A stretch of DNA of 16,248 nt from an uncultured Collinsella sp. (GTDB lineage: Bacteria; Actinomycetota; Coriobacteriia; Coriobacteriales; Coriobacteriaceae): the NCBI GenBank assembly GCA_900550785.1, contig URTL01000032.1, positions 1-16,248 on the forward strand, given 5' to 3'. Below are positions 7,838 to 14,765 of this stretch, one piece after another (the first letter of the stretch is position 1; each line of letters begins with the position of its first letter). The notes under the pieces were generated by a model. The model saw nothing but the letters and a program-made list of their open reading frames with translations, made no database searches and was not told the DNA's origin. A program made the translations under genes and the position numbers.

Positions 7838-8872
7838 ATGCAACTGGCAAATATCGTTCGCGAGCGCTGGAAAGGCGTCTTGTTCTGCCTGATCATTGCC
7901 ATTCCCGGGACGTTGCTCGGCAAACAAATTGAGGTGGTCGGCGGTCCGGTATTTGCCATCCTCTTTGGCATGGTCCTGGCGCTCGTCTTTCCCAGGAAGC
8001 GTCGCGAACAGCTCGCCGCCGGCGTCACCTATACGTCCAAAAAAGTCTTGCAGTACGCGGTTATCCTGCTTGGCTTTGGCATGAACCTCTCCCAGATTCT
8101 GTCCAAGGGCGCCCAGTCGCTGCCGATTATCGTGGCGACGATCTCGACCTCGCTTGTCATCGCCTTTGTGCTCTGCCGCGTCATGAACGTACCGGGTAAG
8201 ATCGCGACGCTTGTGGGTGTGGGTTCGTCGATTTGCGGCGGTTCGGCCATCGCTGCGACCGCGCCCGTCATCGATGCCGACGATCGCGAGATTGCCCAGG
8301 CCATTTCGGTCATCTTCCTGTTTAACGTTATCGCGGCGCTCGTGTTTCCGACGCTCGGCGGCATGCTCGGGCTGACCAACGAGGGCTTTGGCCTGTTTGC
8401 CGGCACCGCCATCAACGACACCTCGTCCGTAACGGCTGCGGCGAGCGCCTGGGACAGCATGCATCCCGGCGCCAATGTGCTCGAGAGCGCCACAGTGGTC
8501 AAGCTCACCAGGACGCTGGCCATTATTCCCATCACGTTGGTCCTCGCATGCTGGCAGATGCATCTGGCCCGCAAGGCCGGCGGCGACGCTAAGAGCACGT
8601 TCTCGCTTAAACGCGCGTTTCCCATGTTCGTGCTGTTCTTTGTGCTGGCGAGCGTGATCACCACGGTGCTTCAGCTTCCCGCGTCCTTTACGGCGCCCAT
8701 CAAGGAGCTGTCGAAGTTCTTTATCGTGATGGCCATGGCGGCTATTGGTTTTAATACCGATATCGTCGAGCTGGTCAAAAAGGGCGGCAAGCCCATCGCG
8801 CTGGGCTTTTGCTGCTGGATTGGCATTGCGTGCATGAGTTTGGGAATGCAACACGTACTGGGAATCTGGTAG
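7838..8872 (+). CDS. YeiH-type putative sulfate exporter family membrane protein
   Basis: A 344-residue integral membrane protein of the UPF0324/YeiH family, annotated as putative sulfate exporters, though the substrate is poorly established. About nine to ten hydrophobic segments are visible, for example residues 13-28, 34-51, 72-83, 97-116 and 168-180. Family-like stretches include LLGFGMNLSQI, GVGSSICGGSAIAATAPVI, FAGTAINDTSSVTAA and the C-terminal FIVMAMAAIGFNTD. The start has AGAAGGA seven bases upstream. It lies opposite the GntR/FCD regulator with no other gene in the unit. No clear terminator follows. The family call is strong; transport of sulfate is only the family label, and other anions or sulfonate-derived compounds are possible. 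Confidence 0.9.
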   Translation: MQLANIVRERWKGVLFCLIIAIPGTLLGKQIEVVGGPVFAILFGMVLALVFPRKRREQLAAGVTYTSKKVLQYAVILLGFGMNLSQILSKGAQSLPIIVATISTSLVIAFVLCRVMNVPGKIATLVGVGSSICGGSAIAATAPVIDADDREIAQAISVIFLFNVIAALVFPTLGGMLGLTNEGFGLFAGTAINDTSSVTAAASAWDSMHPGANVLESATVVKLTRTLAIIPITLVLACWQMHLARKAGGDAKSTFSLKRAFPMFVLFFVLASVITTVLQLPASFTAPIKELSKFFIVMAMAAIGFNTDIVELVKKGGKPIALGFCCWIGIACMSLGMQHVLGIW

Positions 8873-8887
8873 AGAAGTAGCTTGTTT

Positions 8888-8908
8888 GCGTGCTGCGTGC
8901 TGCGTGCT
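8888..8908. repeat. Three perfect 7-bp tandem repeats
   Basis: GCGTGCT occurs three times in direct succession, 15 bases after the YeiH-type stop codon. It is a short tandem repeat prone to copy-number change by slippage. No function is evident. Confidence 0.8.
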
Positions 8909-8931
8909 GGTGAGCGCATTCTCACGGTGGA

Positions 8932-9020
8932 GCGATAGGAGCTCTTGCGGGTATGGCTTGTCCGCAGGTTGATAGGTCCCGAAGAGCTCTTATCGCCCCG
9001 CCAGGATGGCGATGCGGGGC
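8932..9020 (+). promoter_or_regulatory. Two competing hairpins upstream of the NtrC-like regulator
   Basis: A 15-base inverted repeat pairs GCGATAGGAGCTCTT (8932-8946) with AAGAGCTCTTATCGC (8982-8996), with one wobble, around 35 bases. A second stem, GCCCCGC (8995-9001) with GCGGGGC (9014-9020), shares bases 8995-8996 with it. ATCGC (8992-8996) can also pair with GCGAT (9008-9012). The pairings are mutually exclusive at their edges. No T-tract follows, so attenuation by classical termination is not supported. It could be a structured leader or a large operator. Confidence 0.4.
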
Positions 9021-9095
9021 AACACCTATACTCGCAGGACGGCGCTTTCTGCCCTATAGTGTTTGGTGAGCAATATCGTTCAATTTTGAAACACT

Positions 9096-9109
9096 CGGTC
9101 GTGCGACCG
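9096..9109. promoter_or_regulatory. Perfect 14-base palindrome upstream of the NtrC-like regulator
   Basis: CGGTCGTGCGACCG has perfect 6-base arms around TG. It lies 36 bases before the start codon and downstream of a -10-like TATAGT (9055-9060). A second palindrome, TTCAATTTTGAA, is at 9079-9090. Both look like binding sites near a promoter; the protein is unknown. Confidence 0.35.
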
Positions 9110-9145
9110 TCGGCGGTTGCACGTCGCCGCGGACAGGGGCAAATC

Positions 9146-10363
9146 ATGGATAGCAATGCTAAGCTGAACATCTTGACCGATGCCCTAGCTGCTGCCGGGG
9201 CCTCGGCATTGGCAATCGATGCGCGTGGGGACGTCGCGATCTCGACCATGAATGACGCGGCGCTTGAGCGGGATGTGGCGGCTTTTGTCGCTGAGCGTCT
9301 CGACCGTATAGGAGACGGCGCGCGTCTGGGTATGGGACGTGCGGGTGCGCGCCTGAGCCTGACCGTTCGCCCCACCGACAAAGAGGGCGGGAGGCTTTGG
9401 GTCGTTGTGGTCCGCGAGGTGCGCGGTGCCGCGGCGCATGCGGGCATCGAGTGGCTCAACGCCGACGAAGTTGAGGTCCGCTATGAATCGAGCGCGTACG
9501 GCATCGTTGAGGGGGCGGCCTCGGTGGCTGTACCGGTTACCGAGAGCTATGCGCGCGGCGTGCCCCTTATGCTCGAGGGCGAGCTGGGAGCGGGTCAGGT
9601 CGAGATTGCCAAGCGCCTCTATCTGGATGGCCCTTTTGTCGATCAGCCCTTTGTTTCCGTCGCGCTCGATGAACTCACCGATCGCGGTTGGCGCCATGTG
9701 CTCAAAAGCTCCGAATCGCCGCTGTTCCAAACGGGGCTGACCCTTTGCATTGAGGGCTGGAATGCGGTTGGCCCCCAGCGCCTCCGCGAGCTGGTCTCCA
9801 CGATGACCGACACCGCGTTGGCGACGCGCTGCCATGTGGTGCTGACGGCGAATGACATGCCGGGCGGCGGCGAAAGTGATCAAGCCGCCTTTGTGACCGA
9901 GCGCTTCGCCTGTGCGGTGAGCGTCGCGCCGGCAATCGCCGAGCAGGGAGCCGCGTCGACGAAGGTCGCGCGCTATTTGGAATATCTCGCTGATGCATTT
10001 GGGACGGCAGCGCCCACGCTGTCTGCCGCGGCGACGAAGACGCTCGATGCTTACCGCTGGCCGCGCAACTATCTGCAGCTCCGCGAGGTCTCGGAACGAC
10101 TGTATATATTGGTGGGGACGGGCACGGTGGACCGCGCTGTGGCGGAGGAAGTGTTCGCCCAAGAGGACGTGATTAAGACCGCAACCTTTGGCGCCCCGAC
10201 GCTTGAAAGTGACCTGTATATCCTGCGACCGCTGGCCGATACCGAGCGAGATATCGCGCATCTGGTTGTAGACCATCTCCACGGCAACCGAACCCGTGCG
10301 GCGGAGGTGCTGGGCATAAGCCGTACAACGCTGTGGCGCTTGCTGAAGGACGATGACCGTTGA
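9146..10363 (+). CDS. NtrC/PrpR-like regulator with degenerate AAA+ domain and Fis-type HTH
   Basis: A 405-residue protein. Residues 1-135 form an unassigned N-terminal region. Residues 140-325 resemble the central AAA+ domain of sigma-54 activators: GELGAGQ at 145-151 stands where Walker A GExGxGK should be, with Gln151 replacing the lysine. TLCIEG (199-204) replaces the Walker B TLFLDE, and YRWPRNYLQLREVSERLYIL (303-322) matches the usual WPGNVREL segment. There is no GAFTGA loop. The C-terminus (370-400) is a Fis-type helix-turn-helix, NRTRAAEVLGISRTTLWRLL. ATP hydrolysis and sigma-54 activation therefore look impossible, and it probably acts as an ordinary DNA-binding regulator. The ATG at 9146 has AGGGG seven bases upstream; the frame is open to 8945 but that part is unlikely coding. 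Targets are unknown. Confidence 0.82.
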   Translation: MDSNAKLNILTDALAAAGASALAIDARGDVAISTMNDAALERDVAAFVAERLDRIGDGARLGMGRAGARLSLTVRPTDKEGGRLWVVVVREVRGAAAHAGIEWLNADEVEVRYESSAYGIVEGAASVAVPVTESYARGVPLMLEGELGAGQVEIAKRLYLDGPFVDQPFVSVALDELTDRGWRHVLKSSESPLFQTGLTLCIEGWNAVGPQRLRELVSTMTDTALATRCHVVLTANDMPGGGESDQAAFVTERFACAVSVAPAIAEQGAASTKVARYLEYLADAFGTAAPTLSAAATKTLDAYRWPRNYLQLREVSERLYILVGTGTVDRAVAEEVFAQEDVIKTATFGAPTLESDLYILRPLADTERDIAHLVVDHLHGNRTRAAEVLGISRTTLWRLLKDDDR

Positions 10364-10374
10364 GCGAGGCGCCC

Positions 10375-10403
10375 GTGACCGCACGCGACGCGTGTGCTAC
10401 AGT
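10375..10403 (+). promoter_or_regulatory. Candidate promoter for the membrane protein gene
   Basis: GTGACC (10375-10380) and TACAGT (10398-10403) are 17 bases apart and lie 45 bases before the next start codon. The interrupted palindrome CACGC-GAC-GCGTG (10382-10394) sits in the spacer. The hexamers match the vegetative consensus only moderately. Confidence 0.4.
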
Positions 10404-10447
10404 CCAAAGCGTTATTGTTTCGATTTGGTTACGGCGTGCGAGGGCAT

Positions 10448-11023
10448 ATGGCTGAGACTTCAAAACCGAGCCGCAGAAGGCGGAGTGCCGCGCCGGTCAA
10501 CCGACGCACAACATCGGTGACGTGGGGCAAACACGCCTCGGGGTTTGATGGCTCGTTCAAGCGCACTAAATACGGCTATCCTTCGGCAAGCGCCCGCTTG
10601 GCAATGCAGGCAGAGTCCTCGCTGTGGGGCCGCAAACGCGTGGTGGGCTCAAAGCTCAAGCACGACGGAACGCTCGGCTACATCAGCCGCGGGGCGGCTC
10701 GCCGCAGCGGGCTCAATCCCGCCGGCTGGCATCGCTACGTGCCGATCGTGGCCGCCGTTGCAGTGATCGTCATCGCGCTCGCTGCGCTCGGATATGCCGG
10801 CGGTGGCGCCAACTTGGACGCAATGTTTAAATCGCCCGAGCTCGCGCATGTAGGTACAGAAGTTGTCGAGGGCGCTCAGGCCCAGACGAGCGTCGCGCCC
10901 CAGCGCGGTATCGTTGCGGCGGCCTCCACCATCGCCGATGTGCAAAAGGACGAAGACAAGCAAGGCGACGACGTCGATGCGAATCAGACGAGCGAAACGG
11001 CAATAACTCCATCGGCGGGATAA
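10448..11023 (+). CDS. Single-pass membrane protein of unknown function
   Basis: I do not recognise this 191-residue protein. The first 96 residues are strongly basic (many Arg and Lys, e.g. RRRRSAAPVNRR, GRKRVVGSKLK) and should stay in the cytoplasm. One membrane segment covers about 97-118 (YVPIVAAVAVIVIALAALGY). The remaining 70 residues are polar and acidic, rich in Ala, Thr, Asp and Gln, and look disordered; by the positive-inside rule they lie outside the cell. There is no cleavable signal peptide. The ATG at 10448 is chosen because GAGGG lies just upstream; the frame is also open from 10394. The basic tail could bind nucleic acid or phospholipid head groups. It probably has its own promoter, 45 bases away. 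Confidence 0.75.
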   Translation: MAETSKPSRRRRSAAPVNRRTTSVTWGKHASGFDGSFKRTKYGYPSASARLAMQAESSLWGRKRVVGSKLKHDGTLGYISRGAARRSGLNPAGWHRYVPIVAAVAVIVIALAALGYAGGGANLDAMFKSPELAHVGTEVVEGAQAQTSVAPQRGIVAAASTIADVQKDEDKQGDDVDANQTSETAITPSAG

Positions 11024-11033
11024 GTTGCGAGTG

Positions 11034-11070
11034 GGGCAGCTAATTTGGGACGGGGCTTTTTTAGCTGCCC
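11034..11070 (+). terminator. Hairpin after the membrane protein gene (possible terminator)
   Basis: Perfect 10-base arms GGGCAGCTAA (11034-11043) and TTAGCTGCCC (11061-11070) surround a loop ending in TTTTTT. The T-run lies inside the hairpin, not after it, so classical termination is doubtful. Position, 10 bases after the stop, favours an end-of-transcript role. Confidence 0.45.
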
Positions 11071-11104
11071 AAGACAGTGGCTCATTCGATGTCAGTCGCC
11101 AAAA

Positions 11105-11245
11105 GCGAGCGAGCCGCATTTGCGCCAAGGTGACGTGAAATGAAAGGGCGCTGACCTTCTGGTCGCGCCCTTGAAATTGAACGTCAGATTGGCGTGAATG
11201 CGGCCCGCGCAGCGTCAACGAGCCCGCCGTTCGGTAGAATGGCGG
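11105..11245 (+). ncRNA. Structured element, copy B (candidate RNA)
   Basis: Same fold as at 1599-1742. The outer stem is GCCGCATT (11113-11120) with AATGCGGC (11197-11204), then an opposed TG/TG, CGCCAA with TTGGCG, and TGACGT (11131-11136) with ACGTCA (11181-11186). After an internal loop, the apical stem is AAGGGCG..GACC (11144-11156) with GGTC..CGCCCTT (11161-11172), closed by TTCT. A second hairpin, CCGCCGTT/AATGGCGG (11224-11245), ends 6 bases from the nitroreductase stop. Both copies share GCGAGCGAGC at the left and CCGCGCAGCG at the right. Relative to copy A the outer stem is rewritten but still paired, and C1643-G1669 becomes A11145-T11171. A structured RNA is the leading reading; a mobile hairpin is the alternative. 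Confidence 0.5.
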
Positions 11246-11251
11246 AACTAA

Positions 11252-11773
11252 TTACCTTACGTAGACCACGTTGTCGCGGCGGGGTTTGGGCTCGGGCAGC
11301 GTGTCCTCGGCATAGCCCAGAATGCAGTGACCGACACCGCGCAGGCTGCCGTCGGCGGGTAGACCCCAACTGGCCAGTAGCTCCAGGCCCTCGGGCGAAT
11401 CGAAAACCTCGTGGGCGCGATGAATCCAGCACGAATCAACGCCCAGCGCATAGGCAGCGTTGAGCAGGTTGCCCATGGCGAGCGAGCCGTCTTCCAGATG
11501 TGTGGGCACGCTGCGGTCAACCAGCACCACCACAACGGTCTTGGCGCCATAGAAGGGGTCGCTGTTGCTGCCCATGACTTGCGCGTTGAGCTGCGAGAGA
11601 CGCTCGACGGTCGCGGGGTCGGTGACGGCGACAAACGTCACCGGCTGGCGGCCCATGCCGCTCGGTGCATATTGGCCGGCTTCGATAATACGTGCAAGCT
11701 TTTCGGCCTCGACGGGACGATCGCTGTAGTTGCGGCAGCTGCGGCGGTGAATGAGTGCTTCGATAGTCTCCAT
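11252..11773 (-). CDS. Small nitroreductase-family FMN oxidoreductase
   Basis: A 173-residue nitroreductase-type flavoprotein, close to the usual length for the short subgroup. Such enzymes bind FMN as homodimers and transfer electrons from NAD(P)H to nitro compounds, quinones or other acceptors in the cytoplasm. The N-terminal ALIHRRSCRNYSD (7-18) supplies the phosphate-binding Arg/Ser residues, and YAPSGMGRQPVTFV (35-48) is the second FMN motif. The C-terminus GVGHCILGYAEDTLPEPKPR is typical. The ATG at 11773 is chosen because AAGGAG lies six bases upstream; an in-frame extension to 11869 has no support. The gene is alone, divergent from the 96-residue protein, with the structured element beyond its stop. 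The natural substrate is unknown. Confidence 0.92.
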   Translation of the reverse strand: METIEALIHRRSCRNYSDRPVEAEKLARIIEAGQYAPSGMGRQPVTFVAVTDPATVERLSQLNAQVMGSNSDPFYGAKTVVVVLVDRSVPTHLEDGSLAMGNLLNAAYALGVDSCWIHRAHEVFDSPEGLELLASWGLPADGSLRGVGHCILGYAEDTLPEPKPRRDNVVYVR

Positions 11774-12067
11774 GGTGTCTCCTTGCGGTGGCGTTGCAGA
11801 TGCCCCGTTCATACCCGTCGGGCTCAAACGATAGACGGTCAATTGCCCGGCCAAAAGGATAGATTCCAATTGGGAAAGTAGGTTTGCATAAAAGTACCTT
11901 CAGAATGTGACAAACAAATGGGATGGTTAAACGTTTTATCCCGTCTACCCTGCGGTTTTTTACCACTTGCCTAAATGACGAACGCATAACCTCTGATAAG
12001 GGTTTTACTAAAGGAGTACCAACGTTTATCAATGCGCCGTGGTGGCGCCGGGCCAGGAGGTAACATC

Positions 12068-12358
12068 ATGTTCCAGGCTGGAGATGTCGTCGAGACCGAT
12101 TTCGAAGGATTTCTGAAGCTGCTGCGTTCCAAGACGCGCGCTTTCGTGTCGATCAACGATCACGAGTACTACATCACGCACACCGATGGCTATTGGCGTG
12201 TTCAGGATTGCGAGGCCCTCAACGACAAGGGCCACTTTACTGACTGTTCTGAGTTGGTCAACACGGTCTGCGAGGTCGTCGAGCTGCCGTGGATTGCCGG
12301 CAAGAGCCTGCATGACAGCTTCTCGGGCGCTACGGTCTATGAGGCCGTCGCCGCTTAA
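12068..12358 (+). CDS. Small conserved-looking protein of unknown function (96 aa)
   Basis: I do not recognise this protein. It is soluble, acidic and compact, with no signal peptide or membrane segment. Aromatic-rich segments (SINDHEYYITHTDGYWRVQDC at 30-50, with two Tyr, Trp and two His) suggest a folded small domain, and three cysteines (50, 61, 70) are present. The start is well supported by AGGAGG at 12055-12060, seven bases upstream; an earlier in-frame ATG at 12032 has no properly spaced site. Strong ribosome site, own upstream region and a strong terminator 27 bases after the stop indicate a separate, well-expressed gene. A weak promoter candidate is TTTACT-17-TATCAA ending at 12032. 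Confidence 0.8.
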   Translation: MFQAGDVVETDFEGFLKLLRSKTRAFVSINDHEYYITHTDGYWRVQDCEALNDKGHFTDCSELVNTVCEVVELPWIAGKSLHDSFSGATVYEAVAA

Positions 12359-12384
12359 CAGGCAATAAAACCCGATTTTCACGT

Positions 12385-12420
12385 GACCGCTGGCGCCGCC
12401 CCCGCGCCGGCGGTCTTTTT
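12385..12420 (+). terminator. Rho-independent terminator after the 96-aa gene
   Basis: A 12-bp GC-rich stem (12385-12396 with 12404-12415, one wobble), loop CGCCCCC, and TTTTT directly after. A textbook intrinsic terminator. Confidence 0.93.
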
Positions 12421-12463
12421 CTGCCGATAGGCCATAAAAATGCACGCATTTGCGGAGAGCCTG

Positions 12464-12492
12464 TTGACGATAGTCAAAACTCGGACTAATCT
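12464..12492 (+). promoter_or_regulatory. Promoter of the MarR/ABC operon
   Basis: TTGACG (12464-12469) and TAATCT (12487-12492) are exactly 17 bases apart, a good vegetative promoter. Transcription should begin near 12499, about 40 bases before the MarR start. Confidence 0.72.
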
Positions 12493-12525
12493 AGAGACAC
12501 ATAATTGGTCAAAAATCGGACAATT
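12473..12525. promoter_or_regulatory. Paired operator-like sequences for the MarR regulator
   Basis: GTCAAAACTCGGAC (12473-12486) and GTCAAAAATCGGAC (12508-12521) differ by one base and are 35 bases apart. The first fills most of the space between -35 and -10; the second lies just past the expected transcription start and is flanked by AATTG (12503-12507) and CAATT (12521-12525). This placement fits autorepression by the MarR protein encoded downstream. Binding is inferred. Confidence 0.5.
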
Positions 12526-12539
12526 GAATGGTGGGATAG

Positions 12540-13040
12540 ATGAATAGTGCGGTTACGCTGGTCGACTTCGATCGGTTGCTCAATGGACTCGACCATATCT
12601 ATTCGGAGTTCTCGCGCGCCTGCGGCCTTTCGGACTGCGCCTACTGGATGCTCGTCGACACGAGTGCAGCGGGCGGAAGCGTTGCCGTGAGTCGGCTGAC
12701 GAGTGAATGGTTCTACAGCAAACAGACCATCAATTCGGCGATTAAAACGCTTAGGGCGCGAGGGCTTGCGACGTTGGAGTTTGCCGAGGGCAGTCGTAAA
12801 AACAAGGTTGTACGACTGACCGAAGAAGGCGTGCGGTTTGCCAAGCGCTACGCGTTGCCGGCGCAAAAAGCCGAGCAACAGGCATTCGAGGCGCTCGAGC
12901 CGTGGGAACAGTGCGAGATCATGCGCTTGGTCGGTAAGTTCTCCCATGTTCTTAACGAAGAGTGCGAGGCATTTAAACGGCAAGTGGCCGCCGAGAACGA
13001 GACTGACGATAAGGGCGAGGGGGACGCATGCGACTCTTAA
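12540..13040 (+). CDS. MarR-family transcriptional regulator
   Basis: A 166-residue winged-helix regulator of MarR type, normally a homodimer released from DNA by small phenolic or other toxic ligands. Residues 35-100 carry the winged helix: SRLTSEWFYSKQTINSAIKTL for the recognition region, LRARGLATLEFAEGSRKNKVV for the wing, and LTEEGVRFAKR after it. Helices at both ends form the dimer interface. The tail is rich in Asp, Glu and Lys. GGTGGGA lies upstream of the ATG. The stop overlaps the first ABC gene by 13 bases, so the two are translationally coupled. With a good promoter and repeated operator-like sites upstream, it most likely represses this operon. Confidence 0.9.
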   Translation: MNSAVTLVDFDRLLNGLDHIYSEFSRACGLSDCAYWMLVDTSAAGGSVAVSRLTSEWFYSKQTINSAIKTLRARGLATLEFAEGSRKNKVVRLTEEGVRFAKRYALPAQKAEQQAFEALEPWEQCEIMRLVGKFSHVLNEECEAFKRQVAAENETDDKGEGDACDS

Positions 13041-14764
13041 TGAGGTTTATGAGGCCGTACCGCGGTCTGATTGCGGTGACGCTGTTTGCGGTGCTGATAG
13101 ATAACGTCGGTACGCTGTTGGTTCCCACGATGCTGGCGAACATGGTCAACACCGGTATTACCACGGGTGATGTCGACTATATATTACGCAACGGCCTGTA
13201 CATGCTTATCGCGACCGGCATGGCCAGCGGCGGCACGGTGCTGGGCTGCTATCTTTCGGCGCGCCTGGCCGCCAACGTGGCCTGCGATATCCGCAATGCC
13301 GTGTACGACAAGTCGCTCGAGCTGTCCGCCAGCGACTTTGAGCGCTTTGGCACGGGTTCGATGATCACGCGCTCGCTCAACGACATCAACGTGATTCAGC
13401 AAGCTGTCCTTCAGACGATTCAGCTGGTGCTGCCGGTGCCGTTCTTGGCCGTGGCAGGCATCATTTTTGCTTGGTTCATCGATCCCGCCATGGGTACGCT
13501 GCTGGGCGTGGTGGTTGCGATCGTGCTGGTGGCGGCGGTCTTTACCGTTGCCAACGCCGCGCCGATCTTTATGCGCCTGCAGAGCTTTATCGACCGCATG
13601 AACGTGGTGCTGCGCGAGAACATCGTGGGCGTGCGCGTCATCCGCGCATTTAACAAGGAGCGCCACGAGGAGCAGCGCCTGGACGAGGTGTTTAGCGATT
13701 ACGCGGCCAATGCCATCAAGGTCAACCACCTGTTTGTGGGTCTCGACAGCTCCAGCTTCTTTTTGATGAATATCGCCGAGGTGGCGGTGCTGTGGGTGGG
13801 CGGCAACCGCGTGGGCGTCCACGCCATGCAAATCGGTAGCATCTCGGCCGTGCTGGAGTACGCGATCCTGATCCTGTTCTTTGTGATGACGGCGCAGATG
13901 GTGATTCTGACGCTCCCACGCGCCGCCGCATGCCTGAACCGTGCGCAGCAGGTGTTGGAGATTGAGCCGAGCATCGTGGACGGCAAGCGCACGCTGGACA
14001 CGTGCGCGGCGGAGTCTGTTGACGGTGCCGACGCGGTGGCCGTGTTCGACCACATGTCGTTCCGTTTTGACGATGCCGACGAGGATACCCTGTGCGACCT
14101 GAGCTTTGCCTGTCGCCGTAGCCAGACCACGGCGATTGTAGGCTCGACGGGTTCGGGCAAGTCGACGGTGGCCAAGCTCTTGCTTCGCTTCCACGATGCC
14201 ACGAAGGGCGCCATTCGCCTGAATGGCATCGATCTGCGCGACCTTTCGCAAGACGACATCCGCGGGCGTATCGCCTATGTGCCGCAGAAGGCATGGCTGT
14301 TCTCGGGTACGGTGGCGAGCAACCTGCGCTTTGGCAACGAAGACGCGACTGAGGCTGACATGCTCCATGCGCTGGAGGTTGCCCAGAGCACCTTTGTGCT
14401 CGACCAGCCCCAGGGGCTCGATACGCCGGTGGCCCAGGGCGGCACGAACTTCTCGGGTGGTCAGCGCCAGCGCCTGGCGATTGCCCGCGCACTCATGAAG
14501 CATGCCGATCTATATATCTTCGACGACAGTTTTTCGGCCCTGGACTTTAAGACCGATGCGGCACTGCGCCATGCGCTGCAGGACGAGACGTGCGATGCCG
14601 CGGTGCTCATCATCGCCCAGCGCATCTCGACTATTTTGCATGCCGATCAGATCGTGGTGCTCAAAGACGGCGAGATCGTGGGCCTAGGCACGCACGACGA
14701 GCTCATGGAAACCTGCGAGGTGTACCGCGCAATCGCGGAATCGCAGATGAAGGGAGGTGAGTAG
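13028..14764 (+). CDS. ABC exporter half-transporter, degenerate-site subunit
   Basis: A 578-residue ABC half-transporter with an exporter-type membrane domain (about 1-310, six hydrophobic segments) and a C-terminal ATPase domain. Walker A is GSTGSGKST (372-380), Q-loop Gln420, signature FSGGQ (475-479), and Walker B LYIFDD (495-500). Asp500 stands where the catalytic glutamate belongs, and Gln531 (AQRIST) replaces the switch histidine. These are the hallmarks of the non-hydrolysing half in heterodimeric exporters such as TM287/288. Its partner is the next gene, starting one base after this stop. The start overlaps the MarR gene and has GAGGGGG upstream. Substrates are probably drugs or toxic amphiphiles exported from the cytoplasm or membrane; this is inferred from the MarR context. 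Confidence 0.93.
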   Translation: MRLLMRFMRPYRGLIAVTLFAVLIDNVGTLLVPTMLANMVNTGITTGDVDYILRNGLYMLIATGMASGGTVLGCYLSARLAANVACDIRNAVYDKSLELSASDFERFGTGSMITRSLNDINVIQQAVLQTIQLVLPVPFLAVAGIIFAWFIDPAMGTLLGVVVAIVLVAAVFTVANAAPIFMRLQSFIDRMNVVLRENIVGVRVIRAFNKERHEEQRLDEVFSDYAANAIKVNHLFVGLDSSSFFLMNIAEVAVLWVGGNRVGVHAMQIGSISAVLEYAILILFFVMTAQMVILTLPRAAACLNRAQQVLEIEPSIVDGKRTLDTCAAESVDGADAVAVFDHMSFRFDDADEDTLCDLSFACRRSQTTAIVGSTGSGKSTVAKLLLRFHDATKGAIRLNGIDLRDLSQDDIRGRIAYVPQKAWLFSGTVASNLRFGNEDATEADMLHALEVAQSTFVLDQPQGLDTPVAQGGTNFSGGQRQRLAIARALMKHADLYIFDDSFSALDFKTDAALRHALQDETCDAAVLIIAQRISTILHADQIVVLKDGEIVGLGTHDELMETCEVYRAIAESQMKGGE

Positions 14765-14765
14765 C

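Noticed and set aside
7781..8854. 357-codon minus-strand frame opposite the YeiH-type gene
   Set aside because: Antisense shadow rich in His, Arg, Asp and Gly; the plus-strand gene has clear membrane segments, family motifs and a ribosome site.
8932..9020. T-box leader or intrinsic terminator for the YeiH-type gene
   Set aside because: No T-box sequence (AGGGTGGNACCGCG-like) and no T-tract after either stem.
8945..9145. 67-residue N-terminal extension of the NtrC-like regulator
   Set aside because: It overlaps the inverted-repeat structure and palindromes and has no evident ribosome site, whereas the ATG at 9146 has AGGGG upstream.
13184..14503. 439-codon minus-strand frame opposite the first ABC gene
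   Set aside because: The plus-strand frame carries Walker A, signature and Walker B motifs. The minus frame is a compositional artefact, as is the similar frame at 14703-16103.
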